Assembly: GCA_030544215.1 (NCBI GenBank)
Contig: JARZZO010000004.1
Location: 41,095,980-41,159,979 of the forward strand
DNA from: Zantedeschia hybrid cultivar
Lineage: Eukaryota > Streptophyta > Magnoliopsida > Alismatales > Araceae
Reading direction: 5' to 3'
DNA: 64,000 nucleotides
How positions within the stretch are numbered: the stretch's first letter is position 1; every line of letters begins with the position of its first letter. Below, piece after piece: positions 1 to 11,213 of the stretch. The notes under the pieces were generated by a model. The model made no database searches. It saw only the letters and a program-made list of their open reading frames with translations, and was not told the DNA's origin. The position numbers and the translations under genes were made by a program.

Positions 1-2086
1 ATGATTCATCACAATCGCACTAACATCTTCTGAAAGCCGAACCTTTTCGGGTGACATTCTAGATTCTCTTCGTGGAGTACATAATTCCTTGAGAAACTTA
101 GCATAAGCTGGCACATGCTTGATGGCATCCAGAAGTGGAATATAAATTTGGACTTGTTTGAATAAATCCAACAACTCATCATTCTGGGCCAGTTTCTTCT
201 TGGCATTGGACTTATCTAACAAGGCATTAGGAAATGGCATCCTAGGTTGATAAGAACTTGGGCCTTCATCTATCTTCCCTTTTCCTTTCAGATCCTCCTC
301 CAACTTCTCCATGTTGGGTTCAGCCTCACTCTCACTTTCAATTTCATGAGGCCCATCAGTGGAACCCTTGGCTAACTCTCGATTTGTATGTGGGTTTTCT
401 AAACTTTTCCCACTCCTAAGGGCTAAAATGGCTTTAGCATTCTCAAATTGCGGCCCTTTAGGTTGTGGTAATGGGCCAGGCTGAGGTAAAAGACCCGATT
501 GCTGTGGAAAACTCGGAGGTTGATTCTTTGGATTGGCAATGGGTTGACTAGGAAGTTGACCCACTTCTCATCTCATCGTAGCTGCAACTAGTTGGCCCAT
601 TTTTCTTTCCAACTTAGAAATGGATTGTTGTTGGGTCAAAATCAGTTGTTGGAGTTGAGTGAATTTGTCATCAAAGTTGGACTGAGGAGGTTGTTGGTAA
701 GTGGGTGGAGGATGGTATTGGGTTGATTGTCCAGATTGGAATGAGTGGTAGTGGGTCGGTTGACCTGATTGGAATGATTGATAATGGGCCGGTTGACCTG
801 ATTGATACTGAGCCGATTGAGAAAATTGGGCTTGAGATCCCCTAGTCTGAACATTTCTATAGAAATTAGATTGCTGTTGAAATGAATTCTGTGGCTTTTG
901 GGCTTGATGCATGGGAGGATTGGACATTGGTAATGGGGCCTGCTGATTCTTCCAAGAGAAATTAGGGTGGTTTCTCCAGCCAGGATTGTAAGTATTTGAG
1001 AATAGATCATTATTGGGCCTGGAGAATCCCTGGGCAGCCTAAACTTGTTCTTGAATGAATGGTGGAAGTTGGGCATTCATTCACTTGATGGGTTGGACTT
1101 GTGCATAAGGCACAAATGTCATGATTAGCAGAAGATGGGCCTTCATATGGACTAGATTGTGTTGGATAAGTAGGCTCTTGCTTGTTTAAGGCCAAGAGTT
1201 GGTCTAGTTTCTGGGCCAAGATGTCTACCTTATCCAATTTCTGATTAATCAGATTTATGTCCATTCTAGATTCGGTCTCTCCACGGGCCTTGAGTTCATA
1301 CATTCCAGTTCGTTTAGATGGCCCAACAGACCTCTCATAAGATGATAATGAGGCATGATTGATGGAATTTTCACTTAACATCTCAAAAAGATTATAGGCC
1401 TCATCTTCATTTTTCATCATAAATACCCCTCCACATGAGGCATCCACCATCTGTCTGAACTGTTCAGACAATCCTTCATAGAATGCTTGGACAATTTGCC
1501 ATTTTGAAAGCCCATGATGAGGGCATTTCCTAAGCAATTTTTTCAGTCTTTCCCAAGATTCATGGATCAATTTCTCAGGAGTTTGGGTAAAACTCGTGAT
1601 GGCCCTTCTCATGGTATTGGTCCATCCTATGGGATAGAACTTCTTGAGAAATTCTTTATGCATTTCTTCCCATGTCCTAATGGGCCTTCCTATAGTCCCC
1701 AACCAATATTTAGCCTTATCCTTTAATGAAAAGGGAAATAAGGTCAACTTAAGGCCATCATCGGTGAAATTCTGGATCTTCACCGTGGAACAGATTTCTA
1801 GAAATTCATCTAGATGTTTATAAGGATCTTCATTAGTATTCCCATAAAAGGATGGGAGCATCTGAATGGTGCTAGATTTAATTTCATATTGATTGGCTGG
1901 ATTCTGAGGAAGATGAATACATGATGAAGGTTGATATAGATTTGGAATGAAATAGTCCTTCATTTGCTTTGGTGGGTCCTGATTATCAGCCATTTGATCT
2001 TGTGATGGATTTCTTTGATGTAGGATTCTTTCTATTTCAGCAAATGGTCCTAGAAGGTTAGGGTTTTGAGATCTCCTACCTTGCAT
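1..2086 (-). pseudogene. Athila-like Ty3/gypsy gag (with start of the following region), decayed
   Basis: This is the capsid and nucleocapsid polyprotein of an LTR retrotransposon, which would package element RNA in cytoplasmic particles. Reading starts at an ATG at 2086. The first 358 codons carry a Retrotrans_gag core, with PYKHLDEFLEICSTVKIQNF and SLKDKAKYWL as its most recognisable stretches, then a zinc knuckle CALCTSPTHQVNEC (C-x2-C-x4-H-x4-C) near residue 330. The frame shifts at about 1076-1081. A second frame then continues through the typical post-knuckle stretch SNTYNPGWRNHPNFSW, with an in-frame TAG near 1040, a Gln-rich segment (568-927), another stop near 565, and a tail down to base 1 that resembles the linker before the Athila protease. 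The gag style and the tRNA-Asp primer site upstream fit the Athila lineage. The copy is dead in this state. It is cut by the left edge, so protease, RT and integrase are not visible. Confidence 0.85.
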
Positions 2087-3011
2087 ACACTAGGACTGAT
2101 AGAGAGATGATGGATTTGAATTTTGTTTTTTATTTGTTTTTTTTTTTTTTATGCAAACAATTTTGACAAATAAATTATCCTAATGATCTAATGTTAACCT
2201 AGACTCTCTATGTGAATTTTCTTACAAGGTGAATGGAGTCCACCTCAAGTCACAACCACAATCAATCAACGGCCAGGTAAGAGGTGGGGTAGTGGGAGGC
2301 TCCCCCTACTTTCGTAGGGACCTAATTAGAGAACCACTTTCCCGCTTAGGCGTTTGCCTTTTTAACGTCTAGCCTAGACACCGTTGCCAAAAATAGAGGC
2401 AACCCGAAATTTAAACCACTCACGATGTAAACCCTAGATTCTCTTTCGACTTGTTTTTAATTGGATTAGGAAATGCCAATGTAAGGAAGGTGATTTGTGG
2501 GCTAAGGAAGGGTGATCAAATCCCTACCTTATGTGGTTAAAGTTGTTGCCCTTAAAGTCTTTTTGAATGCAATACAAGGCAATAAGCAAATCAATGCAGG
2601 GTGTGTTGATACAATCATGAATGACTTGCTAAAATTGAAACACGTACCTTTCCCCCGCAATCTTCAACAATTTATGGAAATAACTATGAAAGGAAACTAG
2701 CTCATGCTTTCCTAGAATGATGAATGCCTAGCATGGAAGGTTGCTAATCTTGGAAATGCAGATTTTTAAATTTAGATGTTCTTCTTTTGTTTCTTTTTTT
2801 TAGTGAATGGAAACCTATCTAAACTAGAAACTACAAAAATGGAAACTAATTAAAGTAAGGAAATTGAAACATAGAAAGTTGGAACACACTTACCATGATA
2901 TCGGTTTCCTTTTTCTTTTATTTTTTCAATATACCTGCAAAAATAAGAAAAATAAGGTTAGCTAAAGATTAATTACACTAAATCCAAGATAATCAAAATT
3001 AAAAATCTAAC
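2087..3011 (-). other. Untranslated leader of the Athila-like element
   Basis: This stretch lies between the primer-binding site and the gag start. I see no coding signal on the element's strand; the short plus-strand ORF at 2512-2700 has no recognisable domain and looks incidental. It is AT-rich with T runs around 2128-2150 and 2790-2800. Nothing else is supported here. Confidence 0.6.
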
Positions 3012-3029
3012 TCCCCGGCAACAGCGCTA
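3012..3029 (-). promoter_or_regulatory. Primer-binding site for tRNA-Asp
   Basis: The plus strand reads TCCCCGGCAACAGCGCTA. This matches the 3' end of plant tRNA-Asp (TCCCCGGCAACGGCGCCA) at 16 of 18 positions. The minus strand is therefore a site where tRNA-Asp could prime minus-strand DNA synthesis of the element whose gag starts at 2086. Athila-type elements are known to use tRNA-Asp. The site marks the inner edge of the 5' LTR, which should begin a few bases further right. Confidence 0.85.
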
Positions 3030-3716
3030 AAAATTGATCGTTCCAAATTGTGTGTCATTAACCACTCATAAGAACGTTCAATCTAAATTTATTCGGCTCA
3101 TTTAAATTAGATTTTGAAAATTAATAATGGTGAGTCCGAGTCGATCCACAGGGAAATAGAATCTTAATATTTGAAAACTTTGGATTTTGATTGATCTAGA
3201 AAAAGAATTAATGATTTGCGTTAATTAATTAGATATTTAATCACAACAACAACTTAATCAACTAACACAACTAAAACTACAACAAAAATAACTAACTAAG
3301 TGAACTAATAAAAACAATACACGCACAGTCTTGTAAAAAAAAAAGAAATAATCAATTAAATGAAAAAACTCTAAATACTATTGTCATTAACCATTACCCA
3401 TCTAACAACAAAGAATAACCTTACAAACTTTTCTGGACTTAATCAATCTTAAAATAACATTCAAACAACTAAACCTAAACAAAACAACTAAATAAACTAG
3501 ACAAGATAATGAGAACAGTTGCCAAACAGTGGTAATAGGGCTCCTGTTTTGCTGGGTGTAGTGAACCGGGCTCGGTGAGCCAACCGGAGAGCTTGAAAGG
3601 TCTCGGCACACTGGACCAACGCAGGGGCGATGCAAGAGGCGAGCTTGGCAGTGGCGCTGTGAACCGGCCGCAGGGTGTGCGGCAGACTACACCAAGTCGT
3701 GGGCCCCTTGCGGCAG

Positions 3717-3850
3717 GCGCGTTGGACCGACAGGGGGAAGGCGCGTTGGACCAGCGGCGCGTTGAACCGAAGTGGCGCTGCAGACGAGGCAACGCGGCAG
3801 ACAGTGCGGCGCGGCATACGATGGCGCTGCAGACGAGGCGGCGGGTGGGG
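3717..3850. repeat. GC-rich subrepeats in the Athila LTR
   Basis: The string GCGCGTTGGACC occurs at 3717, 3741 and (one change) 3757, and GGCGCTGCAGACGAGGC occurs at about 3773 and 3824. These are short direct repeats within the LTR. Long ORFs on both strands here are by-products of the GC content. Confidence 0.6.
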
Positions 3851-3939
3851 CGGCGAGCTTCCCGCCTCGCAGGGCTCGAACGACGATGTCGAGCTGGCGG
3901 GGCGGTTCGTGAGCTGCCGCGTGGCGGGCTTCCTCGTAC

Positions 3940-4230
3940 CGCGACAGAGGGAGAGGAAAAGGTGGAGAGAGAGAGGGAGAAAACAGAAGGAGAGAGAAAA
4001 AGTAAAGGGGAGAGAGAGGAAGAGTCTGCAGGAAAGAGACAGAGAGAGGGAGAGAAAATGCGGGAGAGAGAGAGAGAGACAGAGAGGAAAAGGTGGAGAG
4101 AGAGGGTCTGTGGGAGAGACAGAGAGAGGGGGAGAAAATACGTAATAGGGAGAGAGGGAGAGGCTGCGGGGGAGAGAGGAAAGAAAACATAAAGAGAGAG
4201 GGAAACTGGAGAGCGAGAGTTGGAAACTGG
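3940..4230 (+). repeat. Purine-rich GA/GGA tract
   Basis: About 290 bases are almost entirely A and G on the plus strand, mostly GAGA and GGAGA units with occasional T or C. This low-complexity tract lies inside the Athila LTR. It creates spurious Arg/Glu-rich and Ser/Leu-rich ORFs on the two strands. Confidence 0.85.
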
Positions 4231-4866
4231 AAAGAGAGAGTTGTACCCGGGTTTAGGGTCCGTGTCCTTTTTAAAGAAAAAGAGGGGAGAGACTTTTTAA
4301 AATAAAGAAAGTGGGGAGAAAGGAAGACGGCTGGCCCCTTAAATTAGGGTTTCGAGGAGTAAATGACCAGTTCGCCCCAACGTCTTTTATTTTTCCAAAA
4401 AGATGGGCGATTCTGTTGAGATTCGAACCCCAGACCTCCCACAAGCCCGCAACGACTTACACCACAACTTCTTTCATGCCCTGTTCAATTTAAATAAATT
4501 CAAATTAGCATATTTTCATAAAAGTCGTCACATTTATTTATTATTTCATCTCGGTTTTGTCGAAAAACCGCAAACGCGCTATACTCCATTAATCACATGA
4601 AATGACGATGTTTTTAAGTCGGAATTTGACGAAATTAGTACCGTTGGAATTGGTACGAAATTATCTATCATTTCATGCTATTTTGCGGATGAAAACTCGA
4701 GTATGATGCGCATGATGGCCCTTAAATGATCAATTTAACCATTTATCAACCACACGTGTGGCCGTCCGACTCGTCGGATGGCTTTAAGAAGCCCGGGGCC
4801 TCCTAGTTGCTCTCCCTACCCTTTCTTCCTCTTCTTTCCTGGTTCCGATTTCTCCTTCACCCTCCC

Positions 4867-7753
4867 ATGGCGCGAGTTTGGCTTCCCCGTTCTCTTAGGA
4901 GGAGGAGGACCGGTGGTGGCGATGGTAAGGCGGCAGCGGCCGGCGGCGGCGATGGAGCGAGCACCAGCGGCGGCGGGGTGGGTGTTAGCGGCGGCGGCGA
5001 GGAAGAGCAAGGCAAGGACACGCGCTGCGTCGAAGAGGAAGAAGACGAAGAAGAGAGGGCGGCGGAAGAGGATGATGAAGAGGAGGAAGATGAAGTTGAT
5101 GAAGAGGAAGAAGAAGAAGAAGATGAGGAGGAAGACGGCGGCAACGAGGAGGTTCCCCCCAAGAAGAAGAAGGTGAGTTCCTCTGTTCTTTTTTTTGATC
5201 CGTGGTGGCCGGCGTGGCAGACGGCAGGGGATTGCGCCGTCCGTCCGTACGGACGGCGGACGGGTCCGCCGCCCATCCGTACGGACAACGAGTAGGCCCG
5301 CCGTCCATCAAGGTGGGTGGCCGGCTGTCCCACTCACACAAAAAAAAAAATTTGTATATTCATGCCCCTAACTTTTGATCTTGTTGGGATTTGCAGGGCC
5401 CACAGAGAGTCCGGGGCAGAGTTTCTTGGGAGTTGGTCTGGGCCTGGTACCATGCGCTGCCCGATCGGCTCCTTTTCCAGGTGGATGCGGTTGGGTTTGG
5501 GCCGTTGTTTCGGATCCGACCATTCATGATTGATGCACCCTTCTTGGTGGCTCTGCGAGAGCGCTGGGATAACAGATGCATAGCCTTCATCATGCCCTGG
5601 GGACACATGCTGCCCACGTTGGAGGATGTCTCCTTTTTGACAGGCTTGCCGGTCATTGGTGACCCTGTAGTGGGTCCTGAGCTCAGAGATTACAGGCAGC
5701 TATTAGATCGACTCCTGGGTGAGGGGTACTATCGGGTTCAAGGAGCACTATCTCACATACCCCTCGGGCACTTTGCCCGGTCCCTGGGACTGAGTCGGGT
5801 ACGGCGGATGCCGAGCGAGACTCTTGAGGCTTTTGCTGAGAGAGTGGAGGCTTTGCTGGACTTGGATGGCCGCTTAGACGATGAGAATTTACGGATCTTC
5901 CTCTTGTTCTTCTTCGGAAGGCTGCTATTTGCTACAGCTTCAGACAAGGTTAACTTGAAGTATCTGCCGCTGTTGGAGGACCTCCAAGCAGCGAAGAAGA
6001 TGGCATGGGGAGCTGCGATGCTGGGTCACCTCTTTTCTCATCTGGTGAGCTATCGCCAAGGATCCGGCAATTTGGGCGGGTTCAGCCTTTTCTTCAGGTA
6101 ATCCTTCTTGATTGTTGACCTCTGTCTTTCCTCACCTATGTTGGTTGATATTGACTGTGTTGTCCTTTGTAGATCTGGGGTTATACCCGCTTTCCCATCG
6201 GCGGCGGGGCCGTCTCTACGGATTGTGAGGGATGGACTCCACTTATGGCGCGGTGGGAAGTGATCCGGGATTATCGTCCCGTGATGTACTGCGTGGAGGA
6301 CATCCGTGCCCAGCTCGACACATTTCCTCCTCACATGGTGAGTAATTCAAGATATATGTGCATCTCGACCAATGATTAAGTCTGACCTTTTACTTCATTC
6401 AGGTGGTGTGGATGCCATATGCAGAGGAGGACCTTGCTGATCATCCATGGGTGTCTCAGAGTCTCTCCCAATTCCGGCGGGAAGTGCCCTTGCTATGTGT
6501 GAACATCTGTGACGACCTCTTTGTTCGGATGGCCTTCTGCACATGGGGATGGCACCAGCCTTTACTTGCCTTTCCAATCTATCCTGATATGAACCGCGGT
6601 CGTCGCCGATCTTCTATAATTGGTCAGGACTGGCGAGTGGTAAGGCGAGCTGAGATTGAAGTATGGTACCGCACCGGGGATGCCCTGCAGGAGGATAAAT
6701 TCCTGCGAGATAGTTACACATACTTGGGGGATTACGCCCGGCGGTATGCGGACCGCATGTTTCTGGATGCGCGGCGGGTGCGTTAATCTAAACCCTTCAA
6801 TTCATTTCACTCAATCTTTTCTCACTGACTGATCTTGGTGGTATTCCTGTAACAGATGCCCGAAATCGAGGCTGTGCAGATTCTAAAGAATCAAAATGAG
6901 ATTCTGGTTCTGCAGACGAGTGACCTGCTTCGCCAGATTGGAGAATTGGTGAGAAGTCTGATTTCTGGTTTCGGGTGTGAGATTGTCCTTTTATTTTGTG
7001 AAACTCTTGTGATGCAGAGAGAAACGCTGGCCCGTCACGGGCTGCGAGGAGATCCTGGTGCGGGCTCATCATCTCAGGGGCCAGCTGCCCCTGCTGATTG
7101 GGAGGCGAGGTTGCAGGATGCCCTCCGTCGTGCGGAGGCCCGGGAGGCGGACTTGGCACAGCAGGTGAGGATTGTTCCACTCTTGTGTTATTCCGATTGA
7201 GCTTGCTTAACCCTAAGTTCCTTTGCAGCGCCAAGAGGTAGACACTGCTTTATCCAGGGTGCAAGAATTGGAGAGCCTCAATCAGCAGTTGAGAGATCAG
7301 GTCTTAGAGGAGCAGACTGCTCAGGCCAGGGCAAGAGAAGGATCCCACCTCGACGTGTACTGGGAGGGTAAGATAGCCAGCTTGCGAGAAGAGCTGACGA
7401 GGTCGCAGACAGAGGTGAGGGAGCTTGACTTCAAGTACCGGACCCTGTGGGACCGAGTGATGAAGAAGGGGCGAGAACGAGCCACGAGATCCAGCGCACA
7501 TAGTCCAGGAGCTCGTCCCCCTATTTCTGCCCCATCGGCTGGCCAGGCACTTGCTGGGAGCTCTATCTTTAGAGACCTCGACTCCCTTCTTGCTGAGGAC
7601 GTGTGGAGAGCACTACGACCTGCTGGCTCATCGGGGTCTATGCAACCGGCATCAGGTCATCGCCGTGCTCGGGAGGATGACGCTGAGAGTCAGATGAGGC
7701 ACTCTTCTCGCGATAGGAGAGAGGATGAGGCGGAAGGAAGGAAGAGGGATTGA
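4867..7753 (+). CDS. Plant mobile domain (PMD) protein, seven exons, antisense passenger of the Tat element
   Basis: Exons read as 4867-5172, 5397-6097, 6173-6337, 6403-6777, 6856-6948, 7018-7164 and 7229-7753, each bounded by GT..AG, with every intron apparently in phase 0. Exon 1 encodes a Gly-rich then very acidic stretch ending PPKKKK, which may be a nuclear signal. Exons 2-4 encode the PMD fold: WELVWAWYHALPDRLLF, then MLPTLEDVSFLTGLPV, then IWGYTRFPIG and HPWVSQSLSQFRREV. Exons 5-7 add a coiled coil of about 200 residues and a charged, Arg-rich tail. PMD proteins such as Arabidopsis MAIN and MAIL1 act in nuclear gene silencing, and related copies are carried by transposons. One base appears to be missing near 6086 at the end of exon 2, because exon 3 is open in a different frame. 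The gene lies on the opposite strand of the Tat element, between its pol and the expected 3' LTR, and so may be an element passenger. Confidence 0.8.
5214..5335. repeat. GC-rich palindromes in PMD intron 1
   Basis: Intron 1 holds CCGTCCGTACGGACGG, a perfect 16-base palindrome at 5241-5256, followed by further inverted CCGTCC / GGACGG pairs up to about 5330. The GGACGGC core is the same as in the hairpin array of the Tat 5' LTR region at 16931-17179, which supports the idea that this gene belongs to that element. Confidence 0.65.
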
Positions 7754-9417
7754 GAGCTGATATAGGGGTATGCCCCTGCATCGTGATGTATGAACATTAT
7801 GTTATGCTTGCATATTTGACTATTTGTATATGGGCTTCTTGTTTTGCTTTTTGTTCATACCTGTTCTTCCTGCATGCACAACATTAGGGGAAACAATTAG
7901 TAATATCTATTTTCGGTCCCTTGCCCAAAAGAGCAACTACATTTTCCCTAGCCTTCGCATAGGGTCAAGGGGCCATGTCCTACTAATCAGACAAAAGAAG
8001 ATCATTGAAATCAATGTGACAAGAAAATATGCAAATGCTAGCGGATATTAACAAGTGGGGTGTGTGATGAACGAAAGCATGTTTTTTGACTCCGACGACC
8101 TGGTGACTGCCCAAACTTAGCCTGATTGAATGATGGAAGGGAAATGCACACTCAAATTCCCAAGTATCCTAAGCACACATCTAGATTGATTTGGGCCTCT
8201 AGACTCCTCAAACTAACCTTGACCGGCTAAGACTCATACTGATGACAATACCGTCATGTCATGCTTAGGCTCCCAGCAGCTTCCGATCACCAAGTTTGCC
8301 CAAAAAGTTTTCGAGGTAAATGATTTGCCCGACTTGGGTCTCTTTCCTCACAATCTAGAAGGTATAAGATGGAACACCTTGGAACCCCAACGGTCAACCG
8401 CGCGACGCTGACCCGGAATCAGACGTCGTCGCACCTATTGGTGACGCGCATGCATTGACCTAAGCCCGAAGTCTTGAGAGTGCTCATTGAGATTATGGCT
8501 AAGGGATTGATTCACCAGAAACACTGACATTACTCTTCACCCATTTTGGACTCCTGTGATCATGTGAGCATATGATGATTTTTGAAAAAAACGAACCATT
8601 TTAAAATGATATTCGTTCTTTAGATAGCTATCTCGTGTTAAACCTTGGGGGAGAAAAGGTGAAGAAATTTTGGAGACAAACCTCACAGGAAGATCGACAA
8701 AACCGTTAAAAGGGCGAGCTATGACAAAACGGACCCCTTTTGACCTCCTAGATGCCCCTATTTTGACTTTTCAGGCCTTTGGTAGATTTTATGGCCAGGC
8801 ACGGTCACGACCAGGCTTTTTTGTATGATTGGTTAAACCCCTTTTCTTTTTTGTATTTCTTTTCCACTCTTGACATTTTTCGAGGTTATTTGATATTCCG
8901 CCTGCGGGGACACTGCCCTCTTTACGTGCTCTGGTCCTTTAATTGTTGGGCCCTTTTGAGGGGTTACATCTATCGGGTTGTTGAGGAACCGCAGTTTGCT
9001 GAGCTCGACCGTTTAAGGGTGTCGACTGTCTTGATCGGTTGAGAGACGAAGAGCAAAGGTTGCAGTTTGACAGTATACTAAAGACTTCGAACTCATTCTA
9101 AGAAGGTTCTCTTTGAAAAACGTGTAGATGTGTGCATCTCATGATGATCATAGGGATCCGTATGAAAGTAAAGTAGACACGTCTAAGGTTCTGGTGGACC
9201 AAAGTCTTAGCCAAACCTTAATGTTTAACCCAATCTATCATGCAACTAGACCTAGACAGGGGGTTATGTGGCAGTCACCAGACAGCTGGATTTTGTGTCT
9301 TTTCTAATTTTTTTGTCATTTTCATTGAAGTATGTGCATATTTACAAATATTTTTTGTTGCTTTTTGGAATATTTCATTTTTTTGGATTTTGAAAATTTT
9401 GATTTTTTTGTGCGTTT
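7754..9417. other. Spacer between the converging PMD gene and Tat pol
   Basis: The PMD gene ends at 7753 on the plus strand and the Tat pol ends at 9418 on the minus strand, so these 1.66 kb are the shared 3' space of two convergent units. ORFs here are short, Phe-rich and unrecognisable. Tat-lineage elements usually carry such a long non-coding block between integrase and the 3' LTR. I see no LTR start (TGTAGACACC on the minus strand) in it. Confidence 0.6.
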
Positions 9418-10659
9418 TTATGGGTAAAACTTCTTCAGAAACACCCCATTCCACGAGTGGGGTAACTCCTCTCCTTTTTCATTGATTAAGCGGTATGCAT
9501 TACCTGAGTATTCCTCCTTGATTACAAATGGACCTTCCCAATTTTCTTGCAACTTGCTCCTAGGACCAGGAATTTTGATCATTTTTCTCTTGAGTACCAT
9601 TTCCCCAATTTCAAATTTTCTTTCGAGAACCTTCTTTACATAGAATCTCGCAATTCTATTTCTGTACACTTGAGCATGGTTTGCCGCCATTATCCTTTTT
9701 TCATCTAATAGTTCCAGTTGGGAAAACATGGCCTTACGACGTTCGACATCGCTAATTCCATTATCCAACTGCACTCTTAGAGAAGGAAGGAGAATCTCAT
9801 ATGGAAGTACCGCATCTGTTCCGAATGTCAGTGCATAAGGGGTTTGTCCGGTGGGGGTTCGGACAGAAGTGCGATACGCCTAAAGAGCTTCAATTAGGCG
9901 ATCCGACCAGTCTGAATAATTGTGAGATTTGCAAGTTCTTTTGATGATTCGAATGAGAGTCTTATTGGTGGCTTCGGCTTGACCATTTCCTTGTAGATAG
10001 TAAGGCGAAGAGTGGTGCAAATTAATGCCATACTTGTTGCACATGTCTTGGAGCTCTTGGGAGATGAATTATGGTCCATTGTCGATGATGAGATCGCGCG
10101 GTGTCCCGAACCTGGCGAGAATGTTGCGCTTGATGAACTTCACCACCATGGATGCTTTGATTTCCACAAACGCTTCCGCTTCTGCCCATTTAGTGAAATA
10201 CTCAGTGGCAGTTAAGATAAATGATTTCCTTTTTATTTCACCTGATCGATCCTCTAGAGGTCCTATAACGTCGAATGCCCACATGGCGAATGGCCAAGGG
10301 GAAACGATGGATTTGAGAGATGATGAAGGTGCATGAATCTTGTTGGCGTGTAACTGACATATCAAGCACCTCTGAACAAATATGGAACAATCAGCCTCCA
10401 TTGAAGGCCAATAATAGGACATGAGGAGCTTCTGAGTTAAGGCACGACCATTGATATGACCGCCACAATCGCTTGCATGAGCTACTTCCATGACATGATG
10501 GATTTCGGCATCATCTAAACACCGAAGGAGCACCCCACTAAAGGATCTTCTGAAAAGGAGTCCGCCTAAGATAAGGTAGCATTGAGACGCACGGCGGATA
10601 GCCTTGCGGTCAGAAGTTGTGGCATAAGATGGGAATGATCCATCGTGAAGGTAGTTCAT
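9418..10659 (-). pseudogene. Tat-lineage integrase, broken by stops
   Basis: This is the last domain of the Tat polyprotein, which joins element cDNA to the chromosome. On the ORF starting at 10659 the zinc-binding HHCC residues are H61, H68, C98 and C101 (CGGHINGRAL ... CLICQ). The catalytic core shows Asp in MWAFDVIGP (D130) and in IIDNGP (D193), and the third acidic residue in GNGQAEATNK near 9990. A TAA follows IIDNGP at about 10070 and a TAG interrupts the core near 9880. The C-terminal part (9418-9774) ends with GPFVIKEEYSGNAYRLINE and a TAA at 9418-9420. It is continuous with the RNase H region upstream, with one or more frameshifts around 10660-10840. Confidence 0.85.
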
Positions 10660-10832
10660 GATGTCAAAATACCACGGATTCCCAACATCCCAATCGGGGG
10701 TGAGTTCTTCCGTGATAGCTGAGACATGCTCTGATAATGAGAGGAGGAATTGTTGGAACCAAGGGTCCCGGAAGGAGGGTGAATCTTGCTTGTGTAGAGT
10801 GATGGTGGCTGAACTTTTGGTGATGGGAATTT

Positions 10833-11213
10833 CTAGTGCTGAAGACAGGGAGGCCAGGCATCCGCTAAGATGGTCTGGGACCTAGGCACATGTACATAGG
10901 TAATCCTCCTGAAATGCCTGGTTAGCGACCTCACTAACTCCTGATATGGCTTCAATTTGGAATCCCAGGTTTGATACTTACCCACGGTTTGGCGGAGGAT
11001 CAATTGAGAATCTCCAATTATCCTCAATTCCAGGACTTTGAGGACCAACGCCAATCTTAAGCCAACTAGGAGAGCCTCATATTCAACGACATTGTTGGTC
11101 ACTGAGAAGGAGAGTTGGCAAGCGTGCGGAATACTTACCCCTTCCGGAGATACGAGGACCACTCCTATCCCACTGCCTTGAGAATTAAGCGCCCCGTCGA
11201 AGTAAAGGACCCA
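10833..11213 (-). pseudogene. Second, archaeal-type RNase H (aRNH) of the Tat element
   Basis: After the usual RNase H and a short linker, the same reading frame runs into a second RNase H. It starts at WVLYFDGALN and has the expected acidic residues in YFDGA, VEYEAL and IGDSQL, and a final Asp in ILADA. An extra RNase H between the RT-linked RNase H and the integrase is the hallmark of the Tat lineage (Retand, Ogre, TatI-III) of Ty3/gypsy. It would help remove the RNA strand during reverse transcription. The frame is open, but its context on both sides is broken. Confidence 0.8.

Larger units (their letters stand above)
3035..4754 (-). mobile_element. 5' LTR of the Athila-like element (outer edge approximate)
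   Basis: The LTR follows the tRNA-Asp primer site by five bases; on the element strand it ends CGATCA. The outer end is less sure: the element strand at 4754 reads TGTGGTTGATAAATGG, a plausible TG start, and the sequence changes character beyond it. The matching 3' LTR is outside the window, so this edge could not be confirmed. Inside are GC-rich subrepeats (3717-3850), a long purine tract (about 3940-4230), and a tRNA B-box-like string ATTCGAACCCC near 4421. All ORFs over this region come from biased composition. It appears to have inserted into the 3' side of the Tat element that starts at 18781. Confidence 0.6.

Noticed and set aside
3575..4192. Long overlapping ORFs on both strands in the Athila LTR
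   Set aside because: They follow GC-rich subrepeats and a GA tract; no domain, and composition alone explains them.
4419..4432. tRNA gene suggested by GATTCGAACCCC
   Set aside because: Only a B-box-like string; no A box or cloverleaf could be read around it.
9015..9030. Tat 3' LTR start (minus strand AGTCGACACC)
   Set aside because: Only part of TGTAGACACC matches and the following sequence is unlike the 5' LTR at 18781.
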